Assembly: GCF_029531845.1 (NCBI RefSeq)
Contig: NZ_JAMBPV010000003.1
Span: 248,001-312,000 of the forward strand
DNA from: Staphylococcus equorum
GTDB lineage: Bacteria > Bacillota > Bacilli > Staphylococcales > Staphylococcaceae
Direction: 5' to 3'
Length of the DNA stretch: 64,000 nt
The notes beneath the pieces are model-generated. The model saw only the letters and a program-made list of their open reading frames with translations. It made no database searches and was not told the origin of the DNA. A program made the position numbers and the translations under genes. Below, one piece after another: positions 46,215-58,541 of this stretch. Within the stretch, counting starts at the first letter, position 1, and every line of letters begins with the position of its first letter.

Positions 46215-46960
46215 CTCTTATCTCCAATCTGATGACGTTTACGGTAAACCTCATACATCATCAGACTTGCTGCTACCGACGCATTTAAACTATTTACATG
46301 ACCGACCATAGGGATATTGATGTAAAAGTCACATTTATCTTTAACTAAACGGCTCATACCTTGTCCTTCACTTCCGATTACAATCGCTAAAGGCATAGCT
46401 GCATCCATTTCTCTATAATCCGTCGAATTTTCCGCTTCAGTACCAACAATCCAATAGCCATTGTCTTTTAAAGTTTCAATCGTATTAGCTAAGTTCGTCA
46501 CACGGATAACAGGTATATGCTCTATCGCACCTGTAGATGCTTTAGCTACCGTTTGTGTTAGCGCAACTGAACGTCTCTTAGGAATGATAACTGCATCCAC
46601 ACCTGAGGCATCAGCCGTTCTTAAAATCGACCCTAAATTATGCGGGTCTTCTAAACCATCTAGTATAAGTACTGTAGATAATTTGTCTTGTGCCTTTTGC
46701 GTAACCAAAAATTCGTCGAAATCTGCATATTCATATGGTGCAATATATGCTGCAATCCCTTGATGAGGTGACTCTGACAACCCGTCTATTTTAGATTTTG
46801 GCACTGTTTGTACAATGATTTTTTGACTATTTGCCTTTTTTAAAATTTCATTTATTTGACCTTTTTTGATAGTATCTTGAATTAAAATTTTATTAATTGT
46901 ATGTCCTGAGACAATCGCTTCTTTTACTGCATGGCGACCGACTATAACTATCTCTTCCAC
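46211..46960 (-). CDS. rlmB: 23S rRNA 2'-O-ribose guanosine methyltransferase (SpoU family)
   Basis: 249 residues. An N-terminal L30e-like substrate domain ([15 protein letters not shown]) is followed by a SPOUT knot domain with [27 protein letters not shown] near 100-126, [11 protein letters not shown] near 193 and [23 protein letters not shown] near 213-235, the three SpoU motifs. Likely methylates G2251 (E. coli numbering) of 23S rRNA. Seven bases after mrnC. Confidence 0.93.
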   Translation of the reverse strand: MEEIVIVGRHAVKEAIVSGHTINKILIQDTIKKGQINEILKKANSQKIIVQTVPKSKIDGLSESPHQGIAAYIAPYEYADFDEFLVTQKAQDKLSTVLILDGLEDPHNLGSILRTADASGVDAVIIPKRRSVALTQTVAKASTGAIEHIPVIRVTNLANTIETLKDNGYWIVGTEAENSTDYREMDAAMPLAIVIGSEGQGMSRLVKDKCDFYINIPMVGHVNSLNASVAASLMMYEVYRKRHQIGDKR

Positions 46961-46967
46961 AGTACCA

Positions 46968-47363
46968 CTACCTTTCGTCTACATTTTTTACGATACATTC
47001 TAACAATGATGTTAAACGTTCACATTCTTTTTCCAAGTATAAAAAACCAATGATGGCTTCTAATCCTGAACTTTTGCGATACGTTTGTATATCTGTATTC
47101 TTCGCTTTTGTATAACTTTTAGCATTTCTACCGCGACGAACAATATCTTGTTCACTTTCAGTAAACCAATTGTTTTCCATTAAAAATTCAAGTGTCTCTG
47201 CCTGACTCTTAGCAGACACATAGCGTTTTGCTTCTTGGTGTAATCGATTGGGTTTAGCTTTCAATTTCAACACTATATATTCTCTTACGTGTTGATCCAA
47301 AACAGCATCGCCCATATATGCCAACGTCAAAGGATTCAATAATTTGTTATCCATATTAGCCAC
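46968..47363 (-). CDS. mrnC: Mini-ribonuclease III
   Basis: 131 residues, usual size. It has an RNase III catalytic domain without a dsRNA-binding domain: [21 protein letters not shown] near 11-31 holds the catalytic Asp, and [11 protein letters not shown] and [10 protein letters not shown] carry the others. Matures the ends of 23S rRNA in Firmicutes. The start overlaps cysS by eight bases. Confidence 0.93.
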   Translation of the reverse strand: MANMDNKLLNPLTLAYMGDAVLDQHVREYIVLKLKAKPNRLHQEAKRYVSAKSQAETLEFLMENNWFTESEQDIVRRGRNAKSYTKAKNTDIQTYRKSSGLEAIIGFLYLEKECERLTSLLECIVKNVDER

Positions 47364-48756
47364 GCTTAAATCTCACACCTTGCGCTGTATCTTCTAAAAT
47401 AATATTTTGTGCTTTTAAGTCATCACGAATTTCATCTGCACGCGCAAAGTCTTTATTTTGTCTCGCCTTGTTTCTTTCTTCTATAAGCGCTTCAACTTGT
47501 TCATCTAAAAGCATGTCGCTCTCTTTACTTTTAAGTGGCACACCTAGCACATCGCTGAAAATTTTATATACTTCTTTAAAACGTTCGATCACTGCTGTAG
47601 AAGTTGTGTTTTCTAAGATGTATTTATTAGCTAGTTTGGCTAAATCATACCAAGCAGTAATTGCATTAGCTGTATTAAAATCATCATTCATTACTGCTTC
47701 AAATTGTTTTAAAATATCATCAATTGCTTCTATATATGCAGATTGGTCTTCAATATTTGTCGCGATAGCTTCACGTTCTTCAATGGCTTGATAACTATTA
47801 CGCACACGCTCTAAGCCACTCTTAGCTGCTTCAACAAGTTCTACATTATAATTAATTGGGCTTCTATAATGTACACTAATCATGAAGAAACGTAATACAT
47901 CAGGGTCAATTTGTTTTATAATATCGTGAACGAGTACGAAATTACCTAACGATTTACTCATTTTTTCATTATCAATATTGATAAATCCATTGTGCATCCA
48001 ATAGTTAGCAAAAGGCGCATGGTTATGTGCTTCTGATTGTGCAATTTCATTCTCATGATGAGGGAATTGTAAATCTGTGCCACCTGCGTGAATATCAATT
48101 GTTGCGCCTAGTTCATGATATGCCATTACAGAACATTCAATGTGCCAACCTGGTCTACCTTTACCAAATGGGCTATCCCAGCTTATTTCTTCCGGTTTCG
48201 CTTGTTTCCATAATGTGAAATCCAGGGCGTCTTCTTTTTGTTCACCTTGTTCTATTCGAGCGCCTACTTTCAAATCATTCAATGATTGATGACTTAATTT
48301 ACCATAGTCTTCAAATTTACGTGTTCTAAAGTATACGTCGCCGCCACTTTCATAAGCATTGCCTTGATCTACAAGTTCTTTAATAAACTTAATAATATCA
48401 TCCATATGGTTCATGACACGTGGATTAGACGTTGCTTTTTTAACGTTTAGCGCACCTACATCTTCGTAAAAGGCGTCGATATAACGATCTGCTATCGTTT
48501 CTACAGATTCGCCTAATTCTTTAGAACGCTTAATTAACTTATCGTCAACGTCAGTAAAATTCGACACATATACGACTTCATATCCTTGATATTCGAAATA
48601 TCTTCTTACCACATCGTAATTAATTGCAGGTCTTGCATTACCAATGTGTATATAATTATATACAGTTGGTCCACAAACATACATTTTAACCTTACCTGGT
48701 TCAATAGGCTCAAACGTCTCTTTCTGACGTGTTAGCGTATTATATAATGTAATCAT
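47356..48756 (-). CDS. cysS: Cysteinyl-tRNA synthetase
   Basis: 466 residues from [11 protein letters not shown], the usual length; an in-frame start ten codons upstream lacks a ribosome site while GGAGAG precedes the chosen [17 protein letters not shown] near 29-42 includes the HIGH motif and a zinc ligand, [11 protein letters not shown] near 208 and [18 protein letters not shown] near 225-242 the other ligands, KMSKSLGNF near 265 the KMSKS loop. Overlaps cysE by 17 bases; both lie under a cysteine T-box. Confidence 0.96.
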   Translation of the reverse strand: MITLYNTLTRQKETFEPIEPGKVKMYVCGPTVYNYIHIGNARPAINYDVVRRYFEYQGYEVVYVSNFTDVDDKLIKRSKELGESVETIADRYIDAFYEDVGALNVKKATSNPRVMNHMDDIIKFIKELVDQGNAYESGGDVYFRTRKFEDYGKLSHQSLNDLKVGARIEQGEQKEDALDFTLWKQAKPEEISWDSPFGKGRPGWHIECSVMAYHELGATIDIHAGGTDLQFPHHENEIAQSEAHNHAPFANYWMHNGFINIDNEKMSKSLGNFVLVHDIIKQIDPDVLRFFMISVHYRSPINYNVELVEAAKSGLERVRNSYQAIEEREAIATNIEDQSAYIEAIDDILKQFEAVMNDDFNTANAITAWYDLAKLANKYILENTTSTAVIERFKEVYKIFSDVLGVPLKSKESDMLLDEQVEALIEERNKARQNKDFARADEIRDDLKAQNIILEDTAQGVRFKRG

Positions 48757-49390
48757 CTTGTATCTCTCCATTTCTTGTTTTCTCAAGTTGCTTTTCTAAT
48801 TCTTTTAATTGTTCATAAACAGGATCTGGTAAGTTACGGTGATCGAACGTTTTACCAATACGTCTACCATCTTGCTTAACGATATGACCTGGTATACCTA
48901 CGACTGTTGAATAACTTGGCACAGAATTTAACACAACTGAGTTTGCTCCTATGTTTACATTTGAATCAATTTTAATATCACCTAATACTTTGGCACCTGC
49001 AGCAATTAATACATTATCACCTATATCAGGGTGACGTTTACCTCGTTCTTTACCAGTACCGCCTAATGTAACACCTTGATAAATCGTGACATTATTACCT
49101 ATATTACATGTCTCTCCAATAACAACACCCATGCCGTGGTCAATAAACAGACGTTTGCCTATTTTAGCACCTGGATGTATTTCAATTCCTGTGAAAAAAC
49201 GCGCAACTTGCGAAATCAATCTTGCTAATATATATTTCTTCTTTTTATATAATGCATGCGCAATCAAATGGCTCCACACCGCATGTATACCTGCATAAGA
49301 AGTGACAACTTCCAATGTAGTACGTGCAGCTGGATCTTGTTCAAACACCATGTTTACATCGTCTTTTATTCTTTTCAATATCTTAAACAA
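48740..49390 (-). CDS. cysE: Serine O-acetyltransferase
   Basis: 216 residues from a TTG start placed after an AAGGAGG site; reading frame upstream of it covers the T-box terminator and is not coding. The left-handed beta-helix repeats are clear ([44 protein letters not shown], about 62-105), with catalytic His residues in IHPG and DHGMG. It makes O-acetylserine for cysteine synthesis. First gene after a Cys-specific T-box leader, so low charged tRNA-Cys should raise both cysE and cysS. Confidence 0.95.
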   Translation of the reverse strand: MFKILKRIKDDVNMVFEQDPAARTTLEVVTSYAGIHAVWSHLIAHALYKKKKYILARLISQVARFFTGIEIHPGAKIGKRLFIDHGMGVVIGETCNIGNNVTIYQGVTLGGTGKERGKRHPDIGDNVLIAAGAKVLGDIKIDSNVNIGANSVVLNSVPSYSTVVGIPGHIVKQDGRRIGKTFDHRNLPDPVYEQLKELEKQLEKTRNGEIQDDYII

Positions 49391-49660
49391 GGTTGCTACC
49401 TCCTTATTAAAAAAAGCACCTCTAACTGACTTGTTAGAGGTGCTTTGCACGGTTCCACTCTTATTTTTAAGTATAAGTTGATTATATTAACCCTAAATCC
49501 GGTTTAATAATATCAAAGCAACTTATTTTCACTCATTAAAGTTTATTTAGTTCATTAACACAAAGGTGCATTCAGTAATTTCAGTGGTGTGCTCACAGCA
49601 GCCGCACACTCTCTTTACACGTTTCATCACTTACTAATCCTCTGGCTATTTCAATTTTAA
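49391..49660 (-). ncRNA. Cysteine-specific T-box leader of cysE-cysS
   Basis: Minus strand. The conserved T-box AAGAGTGGAACCGTGC lies at 49447-49462 (UGGAACC core). It is followed by a strong terminator, AAAGCACCTCTAAC and its exact complement (49413-49446) with a run of T. Upstream, GAATGCACC at about 49566-49574 places UGC (Cys, 49568-49570) in the specifier position of stem I, next to a hairpin AGTGTGCGG...GAGCACACC. Uncharged tRNA-Cys would pair with UGC and the T-box bulge, preventing the terminator. Stem boundaries were judged by eye. Confidence 0.85.
49408..49446 (-). terminator. Regulated terminator of the T-box leader
   Basis: A perfect 14-bp stem with a 6-base loop is followed on the minus strand by TTTTTTTAAT, directly before the AAGGAGG of cysE. 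Its 5' arm would pair with the T-box bulge region in the alternative antiterminator. Confidence 0.88.
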
Positions 49661-49732
49661 TAATAGGTGGTTCGATGTAATTTTTCAAGTATTTTCACCT
49701 TAAAACAATATCATCGCACACAACCTGCTTTA

Positions 49733-51187
49733 TTAAACGTATTTTTTCAAACGTAGTAACACTTTTTCTTTACCTAATACTTCAATCGTATTTGGTAATT
49801 CCGGTCCATGCATTTGACCCGTTACAGCAACACGTATTGGCATGAATAATTGTTTACCTTTAATACCAGTTTCTTTTTGAACTTCTTTGATTGTTTTTTT
49901 AATTTCTGCCGCTTCAAATGGTTCAAGTGCTTCTAGTTTTCCATATAAGTGGTCCATTAGTTCTGGTACTTGTTCACCACCGATAATTTCTTGTTCATCG
50001 TCACCTAAAATTTGTTCGTCACGGAAGAATAGCTCAGATAAAGGAACGATTTCTCCAGCGTAACTCATTTCTTTTTGATAAAGTGCAACCAATTTACGAC
50101 CCCATTCCAAATCTGCTTCGTTTGGATCTTCAGGAAGTAATTCTGCTTTGATAAGGTGTGGTAAAGCTAATTCGAATACTGTTTCAGTATCTTTTTGCTT
50201 CATATATTGATTATTAACCCATGCTAATTTGTGCTTGTCGAAAAATGCAGGTGATTTAGATAAACGTTTTTCATCGAAGATTTTAATGAATTCTTCTTTA
50301 GAATAAACTTCTTCTTCGCCTTCTGGTGACCAGCCTAGCAATGTAATAAAGTTAAATAACGCTTCTGGTAAATAACCTAAATCACGATATTGTTCGATGA
50401 ATTGTAGGATTTGTCCGTCACGTTTACTTAATTTTTTACGATCTTCATTGACGATAAGTGACATATGCGCAAATCTAGGCGCTTCCCAACCAAATGTTTC
50501 ATAAATCATTAATTGTTTTGGTGTATTAGAAATATGATCATCGCCACGAATAACATCTGAAATTTCCATATAGTGATCATCAATAGCTACTGCAAAATTG
50601 TACGTAGGTACACCATCTTTTTTAACAATAACCCAATCACCCATATTATCTGAATCAAATGAAATTTCACCTTTAACCATATCTTCAAAAGTGAACGTTG
50701 TGTCTTTAGGCACACGGAAACGAATGGCAGGTTGGCGACCTTCTGATTCGAATTGTTGACGTTCTTCTTCAGTTAAGTGTGCATGTTTCCCACCATAACG
50801 TGGCATTTCTCCACGTTTAATTTGTTGTTCACGTTCAGCTTCAAGTTCCTCTTCAGTCATATAACATTTATACGCCTTATCTTCATCTAATAATTGTTGA
50901 ATAAGTGGATTATAAATTTCGCCACGTTCTGATTGGCGATAAGGACCATAACCTTTATCTTTATCGACAGATTCGTCCCAATCGATGCCTAACCATTTTA
51001 AATTATTAAATTGTGAAGATTCTCCATCAGTTAGATTACGTTTACTGTCTGTATCTTCTATACGAATTACAAAATCTCCATCATAATGTTTAGCAAATAA
51101 ATAGTTGAATAATGCAGTTCTTGCATTACCGATATGCAAATAACCTGTTGGACTTGGGGCATACCTAACTCTTACACGATCACTCAT
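49733..51187 (-). CDS. gltX: Glutamyl-tRNA synthetase
   Basis: 484 residues from [21 protein letters not shown], exact staphylococcal length; a GTG three codons upstream lies in the GGAGTG ribosome site. [10 protein letters not shown] is the HIGH motif, KLSKRDGQ near 249 the KMSKS-like loop. A non-discriminating enzyme is expected, charging both tRNA-Glu and tRNA-Gln, since Firmicutes use GatCAB. The 454-base region upstream (51188-51641) holds no gene: AT-rich DNA, the presumed gltX promoter and a weak yacL terminator. Confidence 0.96.
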   Translation of the reverse strand: MSDRVRVRYAPSPTGYLHIGNARTALFNYLFAKHYDGDFVIRIEDTDSKRNLTDGESSQFNNLKWLGIDWDESVDKDKGYGPYRQSERGEIYNPLIQQLLDEDKAYKCYMTEEELEAEREQQIKRGEMPRYGGKHAHLTEEERQQFESEGRQPAIRFRVPKDTTFTFEDMVKGEISFDSDNMGDWVIVKKDGVPTYNFAVAIDDHYMEISDVIRGDDHISNTPKQLMIYETFGWEAPRFAHMSLIVNEDRKKLSKRDGQILQFIEQYRDLGYLPEALFNFITLLGWSPEGEEEVYSKEEFIKIFDEKRLSKSPAFFDKHKLAWVNNQYMKQKDTETVFELALPHLIKAELLPEDPNEADLEWGRKLVALYQKEMSYAGEIVPLSELFFRDEQILGDDEQEIIGGEQVPELMDHLYGKLEALEPFEAAEIKKTIKEVQKETGIKGKQLFMPIRVAVTGQMHGPELPNTIEVLGKEKVLLRLKKYV

Positions 51188-51575
51188 TATGTTCACTCCC
51201 GTTTTTAATATTAATTAGTAATGTTTTTTGTTGCGTTTTATGTTTTCTCAATTATTATAGTCACACATAAACACATCAAATAAGCTGAACGTATATCAAC
51301 TTAACTTTATGTCGTTAACAATAATAATGACGCTCAACCATTAATAAGTTTGTTATTCATACGCTTATTAATAATACCATAGCTTATAATTTTTAAAAGT
51401 ATCACTATCCAAAAAACTGTGTGATTTCACACATATACTGCACAGTTGCAATTCCTTTTATAGTAATACAATTTCGCTATCTATTGTAGCACTTTAAGGC
51501 TTAATATGAAATCACTGTGCTTATATTCAAAGTTAGCAGTCCCTAAATTTTATAAAAATAATATTCAAATATCAA

Positions 51576-51596
51576 AAAAAGGTTTCATGTGAAACT
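51576..51596 (-). terminator. Weak yacL terminator
   Basis: On the minus strand GTTTC-ACAT-GAAAC followed by C and seven T lies about 46 bases after the yacL stop. The stem is only 5 bp. Confidence 0.45.
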
Positions 51597-51641
51597 GTAA
51601 CAATTTTAGCTACATTTCCATATAAAACCCTTAGTATTTAC

Positions 51642-52700
51642 TTAATTAATCTTTTTCGCAAAAATAATTCTTCCTGATGATGTTTGTAATAAACTGATTA
51701 CTTCTAAATCAATATATTCACCAATATGTTTTTTAGCATTATCTACAACGACCATAGTTCCATCATCTAAATAACCGACTGCTTGACCTGATTCTTTACC
51801 CATTTTAGTAAGTAATAAGTTAAAACGGTCACCCTGATGTACTGAAGGTTTAATCGCTTCGGATAAATCATTAACGTTTAAGGCCTGTATGCCTTGTACA
51901 TGGCATACTTTATTGAGGTTAAAATCTGTGGTGATAATATGCGCTCTATAGTGTTGCGCTAACTTGATTAACATTGCATCAATATCACTATGAGACTTCG
52001 TCGGATGAATAATGCGCGTAGGATGATCAGTATCATATAACGAATTCAAAATATCTAATCCTCGTTGGCCTTTTTCACGTTTCACACTGTCGTTTGCGTC
52101 AGCAACAACTTGTAACTCATTTATGACACCTTGAGGTATGAGTATTTCACCATCAATAAAACCACACTCTATAATATCTAAAATGCGACCATCTATTATT
52201 GCACTTGTATCAATGATTTTGGGCACTGCGTTACGTGCATTGATAGACATTGAGCGTGCCATATTTTCCGGGAAGAACAATAACATTTCATCACGTTTGC
52301 GTAAGCCAAATTGAAAACCGAAATAACCTAAAATGATTGTAACAATGATTGGCACAAAATGATTCAACACATTATTACCTATAATTTGAAAAATAAATGA
52401 TATCATAACAGAAATAACTAAACCTATCATCAGTCCAATTGTAGCAAACAAAATTTCTACAGCACTTTGACGCATTATGGTTTGCTCTAATTCTTTCAGC
52501 GTTAACGTTGCTTTTTTAATAAACCAACCAAAAATTAAAAAGAAAATAACAATACCAAGCAGGCCATTAAAATAATTATTAGTTAATAACATATAATCAC
52601 TTAATCCAGTATCCGCAGCAATTTCCGGAATAAGATATACGCCTAAACTAGCGCCTAAAATAACATAACACAAAATAACAATGATTCTTATCATGTTCAA
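51642..52700 (-). CDS. yacL: Membrane PIN-TRAM domain protein YacL
   Basis: 352 residues. Four hydrophobic helices in the first ~130 residues are followed by a PIN nuclease-like domain (IDTSAIIDGRILDIIECGFIDGEILIPQGVINELQ near 160-195, DFNLNKV near 261) and a C-terminal TRAM RNA-binding domain (QAVGYLDDGTMVVVDNAKKHIGE near 309). Role unknown in the family; nuclease activity is predicted. Translation may start at the TTG used here (seven bases after AAAGGGGG) or at the ATG two codons later. Lies 74 bases after radA. Confidence 0.9.
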   Translation of the reverse strand: MNMIRIIVILCYVILGASLGVYLIPEIAADTGLSDYMLLTNNYFNGLLGIVIFFLIFGWFIKKATLTLKELEQTIMRQSAVEILFATIGLMIGLVISVMISFIFQIIGNNVLNHFVPIIVTIILGYFGFQFGLRKRDEMLLFFPENMARSMSINARNAVPKIIDTSAIIDGRILDIIECGFIDGEILIPQGVINELQVVADANDSVKREKGQRGLDILNSLYDTDHPTRIIHPTKSHSDIDAMLIKLAQHYRAHIITTDFNLNKVCHVQGIQALNVNDLSEAIKPSVHQGDRFNLLLTKMGKESGQAVGYLDDGTMVVVDNAKKHIGEYIDLEVISLLQTSSGRIIFAKKIN

Positions 52701-52774
52701 GTTCTAACCCCCTTTCTTTAAAAACTCTTTCATATTAAATGTTTTTTTTTATCTGTATGTTTTTTGAATTTAAT

Positions 52775-54151
52775 TTAATGTTTGGTTAAAGCATATTTCA
52801 AGGCTTCGTGAACACTTTTCACACCAATAACCTTAATTTCACTAGGGAATTTCCATCCACCTATATTTGATTCTGGGATAATAATACGCTTAAATCCAAG
52901 TTTCTCTGCTTCCTGCACACGTTGTTCTATTCGAGATACACGTCTCACTTCTCCAGTCAGTCCAACTTCTCCTATAAAGCAATCTAAACCATCTACTGTT
53001 AGATCTTTAAAACTTGAAGCTGTTGCCACAATGATACCTAAATCAACAGCAGGTTCCGTTAACCTTACACCACCCGCAACTTTAATATATGCATCTTGTT
53101 GTTGCAGTAAATAATTTTCTTTTTTCTCCAACACTGCCATCAACAGACTCAAGCGGTTATGATCAATACCTGTTGCCATCCGTCTAGGGTTATTAAAAGT
53201 AGTAGGTGTAACAAGTGCTTGAACTTCTATGAGCAAGGGTCTTGTGCCTTCCATTGTAGAGACGATAGTCGAGCCGGGCACATTTGTCGAACGTTCTTCT
53301 AAAAACATCTCAGATGGATTTTTAACACCTTTCAATCCGCTTTGTTTCATTTCAAAAATGCCCATTTCATTTGTAGAACCAAAACGGTTTTTCACCGCTC
53401 TTAATATACGATATGCATGGTGTTCATCACCTTCGAAATAAAGTACTGTATCTACCATGTGTTCTAATAAACGTGGACCGGCAATTTGTCCTTCTTTCGT
53501 CACATGTCCCACGATAAATGTTGCAATATTCATTTGTTTAGCGATATTCATTAAGCTTTGTGTACTTTCTCTTACTTGAGACACTGAGCCAGGGGCTGAA
53601 CTGATTTCTGGATGAAATATCGTTTGGATTGAGTCAACTACAAGTAAATCCGGTTTTAATTGTTTTACTGTCTCATGGATGACTTCTAAATCCGTTTCTG
53701 CAAATACATTGAGTTCGCTTGAATCTTCATCCAATCTCTCAGCTCTTAGCTTAGTTTGGTTTAATGATTCTTCACCTGTTATGTATAAGACATTATGCGA
53801 CTGTGATAACGCTGCACATATTTGTAATAGTAATGTAGATTTCCCTATACCAGGATCCCCACCAATCAATACGAGAGAACCATTGACGATACCGCCACCG
53901 AGCACACGATTAAATTCGTCTGACTTGGTTTTAACACGTGGTGTCGTTTCTTGTTTTATTTCGTTTAACTTCTGTACTTTCGAAACATTGTCACGATCAC
54001 GACTGCGCACTCCGTGTTTTGGACTTGCTGCCTTTTGCTCAACAATTTCTTCCATTTGGTTCCAGCCACCGCAATTTGGGCATTTACCCATCCATTTTGC
54101 GGACTGATAACCACATGCCATACATTCAAACACAATTTTCTTCTTGGCCAC
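52775..54151 (-). CDS. radA: DNA repair protein RadA
   Basis: 458 residues from a GTG start; GGAGGTG seven bases upstream supports it over the ATG seven codons earlier. N-terminal zinc finger CMACGYQ...CPNCGGW (about 11-31), RecA-like ATPase with Walker [15 protein letters not shown] near 95 and VVDSIQT, the [11 protein letters not shown] RadA motif near 252, and a C-terminal Lon-like domain ([17 protein letters not shown] near 377). A branch-migrating helicase in recombination. The 345-base gap to clpC (54152-54496) holds the radA promoter region and the clpC terminator only. Confidence 0.95.
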   Translation of the reverse strand: MAKKKIVFECMACGYQSAKWMGKCPNCGGWNQMEEIVEQKAASPKHGVRSRDRDNVSKVQKLNEIKQETTPRVKTKSDEFNRVLGGGIVNGSLVLIGGDPGIGKSTLLLQICAALSQSHNVLYITGEESLNQTKLRAERLDEDSSELNVFAETDLEVIHETVKQLKPDLLVVDSIQTIFHPEISSAPGSVSQVRESTQSLMNIAKQMNIATFIVGHVTKEGQIAGPRLLEHMVDTVLYFEGDEHHAYRILRAVKNRFGSTNEMGIFEMKQSGLKGVKNPSEMFLEERSTNVPGSTIVSTMEGTRPLLIEVQALVTPTTFNNPRRMATGIDHNRLSLLMAVLEKKENYLLQQQDAYIKVAGGVRLTEPAVDLGIIVATASSFKDLTVDGLDCFIGEVGLTGEVRRVSRIEQRVQEAEKLGFKRIIIPESNIGGWKFPSEIKVIGVKSVHEALKYALTKH

Positions 54152-54420
54152 AACTGCACCTCCATCTTTCATTGAACAAATCTATTTTATACCTCTACTT
54201 GTTTAAAAACAAATTTTAATCTTATTTAAATTACTGCACTCTTTATGATTGGTTTTTTCAATGGCATTTAATCATACCCTACTCTAACTTTAGTTACATA
54301 AGAGCTGTTTTTATAAAATACCATGCATAGATATATACTACCAACAATATTATATATTTGTTGAAGGAAAATCATCTCCAAATTTTTTAAGCACTCCATA
54401 AAATTTCTACTATTAAACAG

Positions 54421-54464
54421 AAAGCACCTCTCAAAGGCGAACTAACACATTTGAGAGGCGCTTT
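54421..54464 (-). terminator. Terminator of the ctsR-mcsA-mcsB-clpC operon
   Basis: On the minus strand AAAGCGCCTCTCAAA pairs with TTTGAGAGGTGCTTT (15 bp with one G-U) around a 14-base loop, 32 bases after the clpC stop. The T-tract is weak (TTTCTGTTT). Confidence 0.75.
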
Positions 54465-54496
54465 AATCTATAAAAACTCACTTTTAGTGATTAAAT

Positions 54497-56959
54497 TTAT
54501 GATTCTGTTGTTTCTTTATTTTTCTTTTTTTCTTTTCTATCTTGAATATTATATTTGAATTCTTTTCCATCATGATCAATTTCGACTTTTTTACCTTCTA
54601 TTTGGTTACCGTCTAAAATTAACTCACTTAAATTATCTTCTACTGTTTTTTGAATTGCACGAATTAATGGTCTAGCACCATACTCTGGGTCATAGCCTTC
54701 TTCAGCAATTTTTTCTTTTGCCGCCTCTGTAACTTCAATATTGATGTCTTGTTCAGATAGACGATCTGTTAGTTTGTTAATCATCATTGTTACAATTTCT
54801 TTCAATTCTTCTTTAGAAAGTTTGTGGAATACAATAATGTCATCAACACGGTTTAAGAATTCTGGGCGGAAAGCATTTTTCAATTCTTTCATCATTGTTT
54901 TACGAATTGTTTCGTAATCTTGACCTTCTGCTGCACCGCCGAAACCTGCGAATCGTTGATCTTGTAATTCTTGAGCACCAACGTTTGATGTCATGATAAT
55001 TACTGTATTACGGAAATCTACACGACGTCCTTTTGTATCAGTAAGATGTCCATCATCAAGCACTTGTAATAAGATGTTAAATACATCTGGATGTGCTTTT
55101 TCAATTTCATCAAATAAGATAACTGAATAAGGTTTACGTCTTACTTTTTCAGTCAATTGCCCACCATCATCATGTCCTACATAACCTGGAGGAGCACCAA
55201 CTAAACGACTGACCGCATGTTTCTCCATAAATTCACTCATATCCACACGGATCATTGCGTCATCTTCACCAAACATAGACTCTGCTAAAGCACGAGCTAA
55301 TTCAGTCTTACCTACACCTGTAGGGCCTAAGAAGATAAAGCTACCGATAGGACGTTTAGGATCTTTCAATCCAGCTCTCGCACGTCTAACTGCTTTACTT
55401 ATAGATGTTACAGCAGCTTTTTGTCCAATGACTCTATTATGAAGTGTATCTTCTAAGTTTAATAGACGATCTGATTCAGTTTCATTAATTTTCGTTAATG
55501 GAATACCAGTCCAACCAGCGATAACTTCTCCAATGTCTTCTTCTGATAAAGAAGTATTGTCGCCATTTTGTGCATTCTTCCAGTTATTATTAGCTTCTTC
55601 GTATTGTTTTTCTAATTTCGTTTGTTTATCACGAAGATTTGCTGCATTTTCGAATTCTTGTGAATGTACCGCAGCATCTTTTTCATTTTTAACTTGCTCA
55701 ATTTCTTGTTCTAATTCTTTCAAGTTCGGTGGTGTTGTATGACTTCTAAGTCTAACTTTAGAACTTGCTTCGTCAATTAAGTCGATTGCTTTGTCAGGTA
55801 AGAAACGATCCGAAATATAACGGTGACTTAAAGTAGCAGCTGAAATTACCGCTTCATCTGAAATATTGATACGATGATGTGCTTCATAGCGATCACGTAA
55901 TCCTTTTAAGATTTCAATAGTATCTTCAACTGTTGGCTCATCAACTTGAACTGGTTGGAAACGACGTTCAAGTGCTGCATCTTTTTCAATGTTTTTACGG
56001 TATTCATCTAATGTCGTTGCACCAATACATTGTAGTTCTCCTCGTGCAAGTGCTGGTTTCAAGATGTTTGATGCGTCAATAGCACCTTCAGCTCCACCTG
56101 CGCCAACTAATGTGTGTAATTCATCGATGAATAGTACAACGTCACCCGCTTGATGAATTTCTTCCATTACTTTTTTCAAACGCTCTTCAAATTCGCCTCG
56201 ATACTTCGTTCCAGCTACAACTGTTCCCATATCAAGTGACATTACGCGTTTGCCTTTAAGTGTCTCAGGCACTTCATTTTTAATAATTGCTTGGGCTAGG
56301 CCTTCTGCAATTGCAGTTTTACCAACACCTGGCTCACCAATCAATACTGGGTTATTTTTAGTACGACGACTTAAAACTTCAATTACTCTTGTAATTTCTT
56401 TGTCTCTACCAATAACTGGATCTAGTGTGCCGTCTTTTGCAATAACTGTTAAGTCACGTGCAAGGCTATCTAAAGTTGGTGTGTTATTAGATTTATTAGC
56501 TTGCGCATTTTTGTTACTTAACTCTGGACTACCTAATGCTTTAACAACTTGTGCACGTGCTTTAGTTATATTTAAGTCTAAGTTCGCAAATACACGTGCT
56601 GCTACACCTTCATTTTCTCTAATTAAACCAAGTAAAATGTGTTCTGTTCCCACAAAATTATGGTGTAATTTTCTCGCTTCATCCATTGATAATTCAATGA
56701 CTTTTTTCGCACGAGGCGTATAGTGTAAAGCGCCCATTTGTTCTTGACCATGGCCAATTAATTTTTCTACTTCTTCTACTACTTTTTCTTCAGTAATTTC
56801 AAATGATTCTAATACTTTGGCTGCGATACCTTCAGGCTCTTTCATCAAACCTAAAAGTAAGTGTTCTGTTCCAATATTTGAATGATTTAAGCGAATTGCT
56901 TCTTCTTGAGCATGTGCTAATACACGCTGTGCACGTTCTGTCAGTCTACCAAATAGCAT
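54497..56959 (-). CDS. clpC: ATP-dependent Clp protease ATPase subunit ClpC
   Basis: 820 residues, full length. Two N-terminal Clp-N repeats ([40 protein letters not shown]), AAA+ module 1 with [10 protein letters not shown] near 206, a middle coiled UVR-like region ([18 protein letters not shown] near 425) that binds the adaptor, and AAA+ module 2 with [10 protein letters not shown] near 545. It unfolds proteins, including those with phospho-arginine made by McsB, for ClpP. Last gene of the CtsR-controlled stress operon, 11 bases after mcsB. Confidence 0.97.
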   Translation of the reverse strand: MLFGRLTERAQRVLAHAQEEAIRLNHSNIGTEHLLLGLMKEPEGIAAKVLESFEITEEKVVEEVEKLIGHGQEQMGALHYTPRAKKVIELSMDEARKLHHNFVGTEHILLGLIRENEGVAARVFANLDLNITKARAQVVKALGSPELSNKNAQANKSNNTPTLDSLARDLTVIAKDGTLDPVIGRDKEITRVIEVLSRRTKNNPVLIGEPGVGKTAIAEGLAQAIIKNEVPETLKGKRVMSLDMGTVVAGTKYRGEFEERLKKVMEEIHQAGDVVLFIDELHTLVGAGGAEGAIDASNILKPALARGELQCIGATTLDEYRKNIEKDAALERRFQPVQVDEPTVEDTIEILKGLRDRYEAHHRINISDEAVISAATLSHRYISDRFLPDKAIDLIDEASSKVRLRSHTTPPNLKELEQEIEQVKNEKDAAVHSQEFENAANLRDKQTKLEKQYEEANNNWKNAQNGDNTSLSEEDIGEVIAGWTGIPLTKINETESDRLLNLEDTLHNRVIGQKAAVTSISKAVRRARAGLKDPKRPIGSFIFLGPTGVGKTELARALAESMFGEDDAMIRVDMSEFMEKHAVSRLVGAPPGYVGHDDGGQLTEKVRRKPYSVILFDEIEKAHPDVFNILLQVLDDGHLTDTKGRRVDFRNTVIIMTSNVGAQELQDQRFAGFGGAAEGQDYETIRKTMMKELKNAFRPEFLNRVDDIIVFHKLSKEELKEIVTMMINKLTDRLSEQDINIEVTEAAKEKIAEEGYDPEYGARPLIRAIQKTVEDNLSELILDGNQIEGKKVEIDHDGKEFKYNIQDRKEKKKNKETTES

Positions 56960-56970
56960 AGCATGACCTC

Positions 56971-57981
56971 CTAATTTATATGTTCTCTTAATATATCTGC
57001 TCTTTTTTCATTTACTACTCTGTCATCTTCATCATCTAATAAGAATGGTGATTGTATTGCTACCATTAATTCATTAAATTTGAAGTTTTCTAGTTCAATA
57101 TAGCCTAAATCAATACCGAGTTTCACTTCACTTAATCTCAGTGATGCTTCCTCCATAGATATCAGTCTACTATATTTTAATATTCCTAACGAACGATATA
57201 CTCGGTCTAATGTTTCAATGTGATTGTGACGGTTCATACGTTCGCGAATTTGTAATTCTTCGTTAATGATTTGTTGTACAACTTCAGTTAAACTTTCAAT
57301 GATTTCTTCTTCTGTTTTTCCCAAAGTTAGTTGATTTGAAATTTGATAAATATGACCATAAACTTGTGAACCTTCACCAAATATTCCTCTTATAGTAAAA
57401 CCAAATCTGTTAATCGTTTGAGCGATGCGATTCATACGCTTCATAATTGTTAAACCCGGTAAATGTAGCATCACACTCGCACGCATGCCCGTACCAATGT
57501 TTGTCGGACAAGTTGTTAAATAACCTAATGTTTCATCAAAACTTACATCCAACTCACTATCAAGCGTATCATCTATAGTGGAAGCATTCTCGTACAATGT
57601 TTGCAGTGACAAATCATTTCCCATAGCTTGAATTCGAATATGATCCTCTTCATTCACCATAATACTCAATGATTCATCACTATTTAGTAACACGGCTGAT
57701 GCAGGTTGTCTGATTAATTCAGGACTTATGAGATGTTTCGCAACGAGTTTATATTTGCTTTGCTGATCCATAGTATCTAAGCGCTGCATAAACAAGTTAG
57801 GAAGCGCATCCTGTACCTCATTTATTACTCTATAGCCATCCTGCTCTGACGGAAACATTAATGGATGGACATGATTTTCTAAGTTTCTAGCCAATCGGAT
57901 TCTTGAAGACATCACAACAGGGCTTTCTTCTTTATCGCGCATCCACTCACTCATGTATGCACTGATATTATTTTCACTCAT
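56971..57981 (-). CDS. mcsB: Protein-arginine kinase McsB
   Basis: 336 residues. The guanido-kinase fold is seen in [22 protein letters not shown] near 22-43, [12 protein letters not shown] near 117-128 (catalytic glutamate region) and [21 protein letters not shown] near 157-177 (cysteine loop and phosphate-binding arginines). It phosphorylates arginines to mark proteins for ClpCP and to inactivate CtsR. Start overlaps mcsA by eight bases. Confidence 0.95.
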   Translation of the reverse strand: MSENNISAYMSEWMRDKEESPVVMSSRIRLARNLENHVHPLMFPSEQDGYRVINEVQDALPNLFMQRLDTMDQQSKYKLVAKHLISPELIRQPASAVLLNSDESLSIMVNEEDHIRIQAMGNDLSLQTLYENASTIDDTLDSELDVSFDETLGYLTTCPTNIGTGMRASVMLHLPGLTIMKRMNRIAQTINRFGFTIRGIFGEGSQVYGHIYQISNQLTLGKTEEEIIESLTEVVQQIINEELQIRERMNRHNHIETLDRVYRSLGILKYSRLISMEEASLRLSEVKLGIDLGYIELENFKFNELMVAIQSPFLLDDEDDRVVNEKRADILREHIN

Positions 57982-58525
57982 CCTGTTTCACCTCGCCATC
58001 GTCTTTCAATGCTTTAATTTCATCCCGAACAACTGCAGCTTCTTCAAAATTCTGATCTTCAATAAGCTGATTTAAATATGAATTTTTTTCTTCAATTTGT
58101 TTTTTAAGCGCTAATTTTCTATGGGAAGATCGAGGTGTTTTCCCTGTATGTTCTATTTGACCACCTTGCACACGACGCACGATGTCGACAATGTCATCTT
58201 TAAAAGCTGCATAGCAGTTTGCACAACCAAATTTACCAACATGTGCAATATCTTTTAACGTCATATGACAAGTAGGACATCTTTTTTCTTCTTTAAAAGC
58301 AATTTCATCAAAATCAATACCATGTTTAGCTGCTAAGTGTTGTAAAATTTGTTTTACAACAAATGCACCTTCAATATCATCTTGGGATTGTAACTGCTGA
58401 TTTTGTGTCCAAGGGTTTCCACCCTGAGCACATGTCGAACAAACCCATTTTTCATTGACACCGTCTTGTCCTTTTACTGCTAATTTAACTTCTGCTTCGT
58501 TTAAATGACAATTTTCGCATAGCAC
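57974..58525 (-). CDS. mcsA: McsA, zinc-binding activator of McsB
   Basis: 183 residues. Four CxxC pairs (MLCENC, CSTC, CPTC, CANC) form zinc-ribbon sites in the first ~110 residues and a UVR motif lies at the C-terminus ([25 protein letters not shown]). It activates McsB and senses heavy metals and oxidation. Sixteen bases after ctsR, overlapping mcsB. Confidence 0.95.
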   Translation of the reverse strand: MLCENCHLNEAEVKLAVKGQDGVNEKWVCSTCAQGGNPWTQNQQLQSQDDIEGAFVVKQILQHLAAKHGIDFDEIAFKEEKRCPTCHMTLKDIAHVGKFGCANCYAAFKDDIVDIVRRVQGGQIEHTGKTPRSSHRKLALKKQIEEKNSYLNQLIEDQNFEEAAVVRDEIKALKDDGEVKQDE

Positions 58526-58541
58526 GACTAAACACCTCGCT

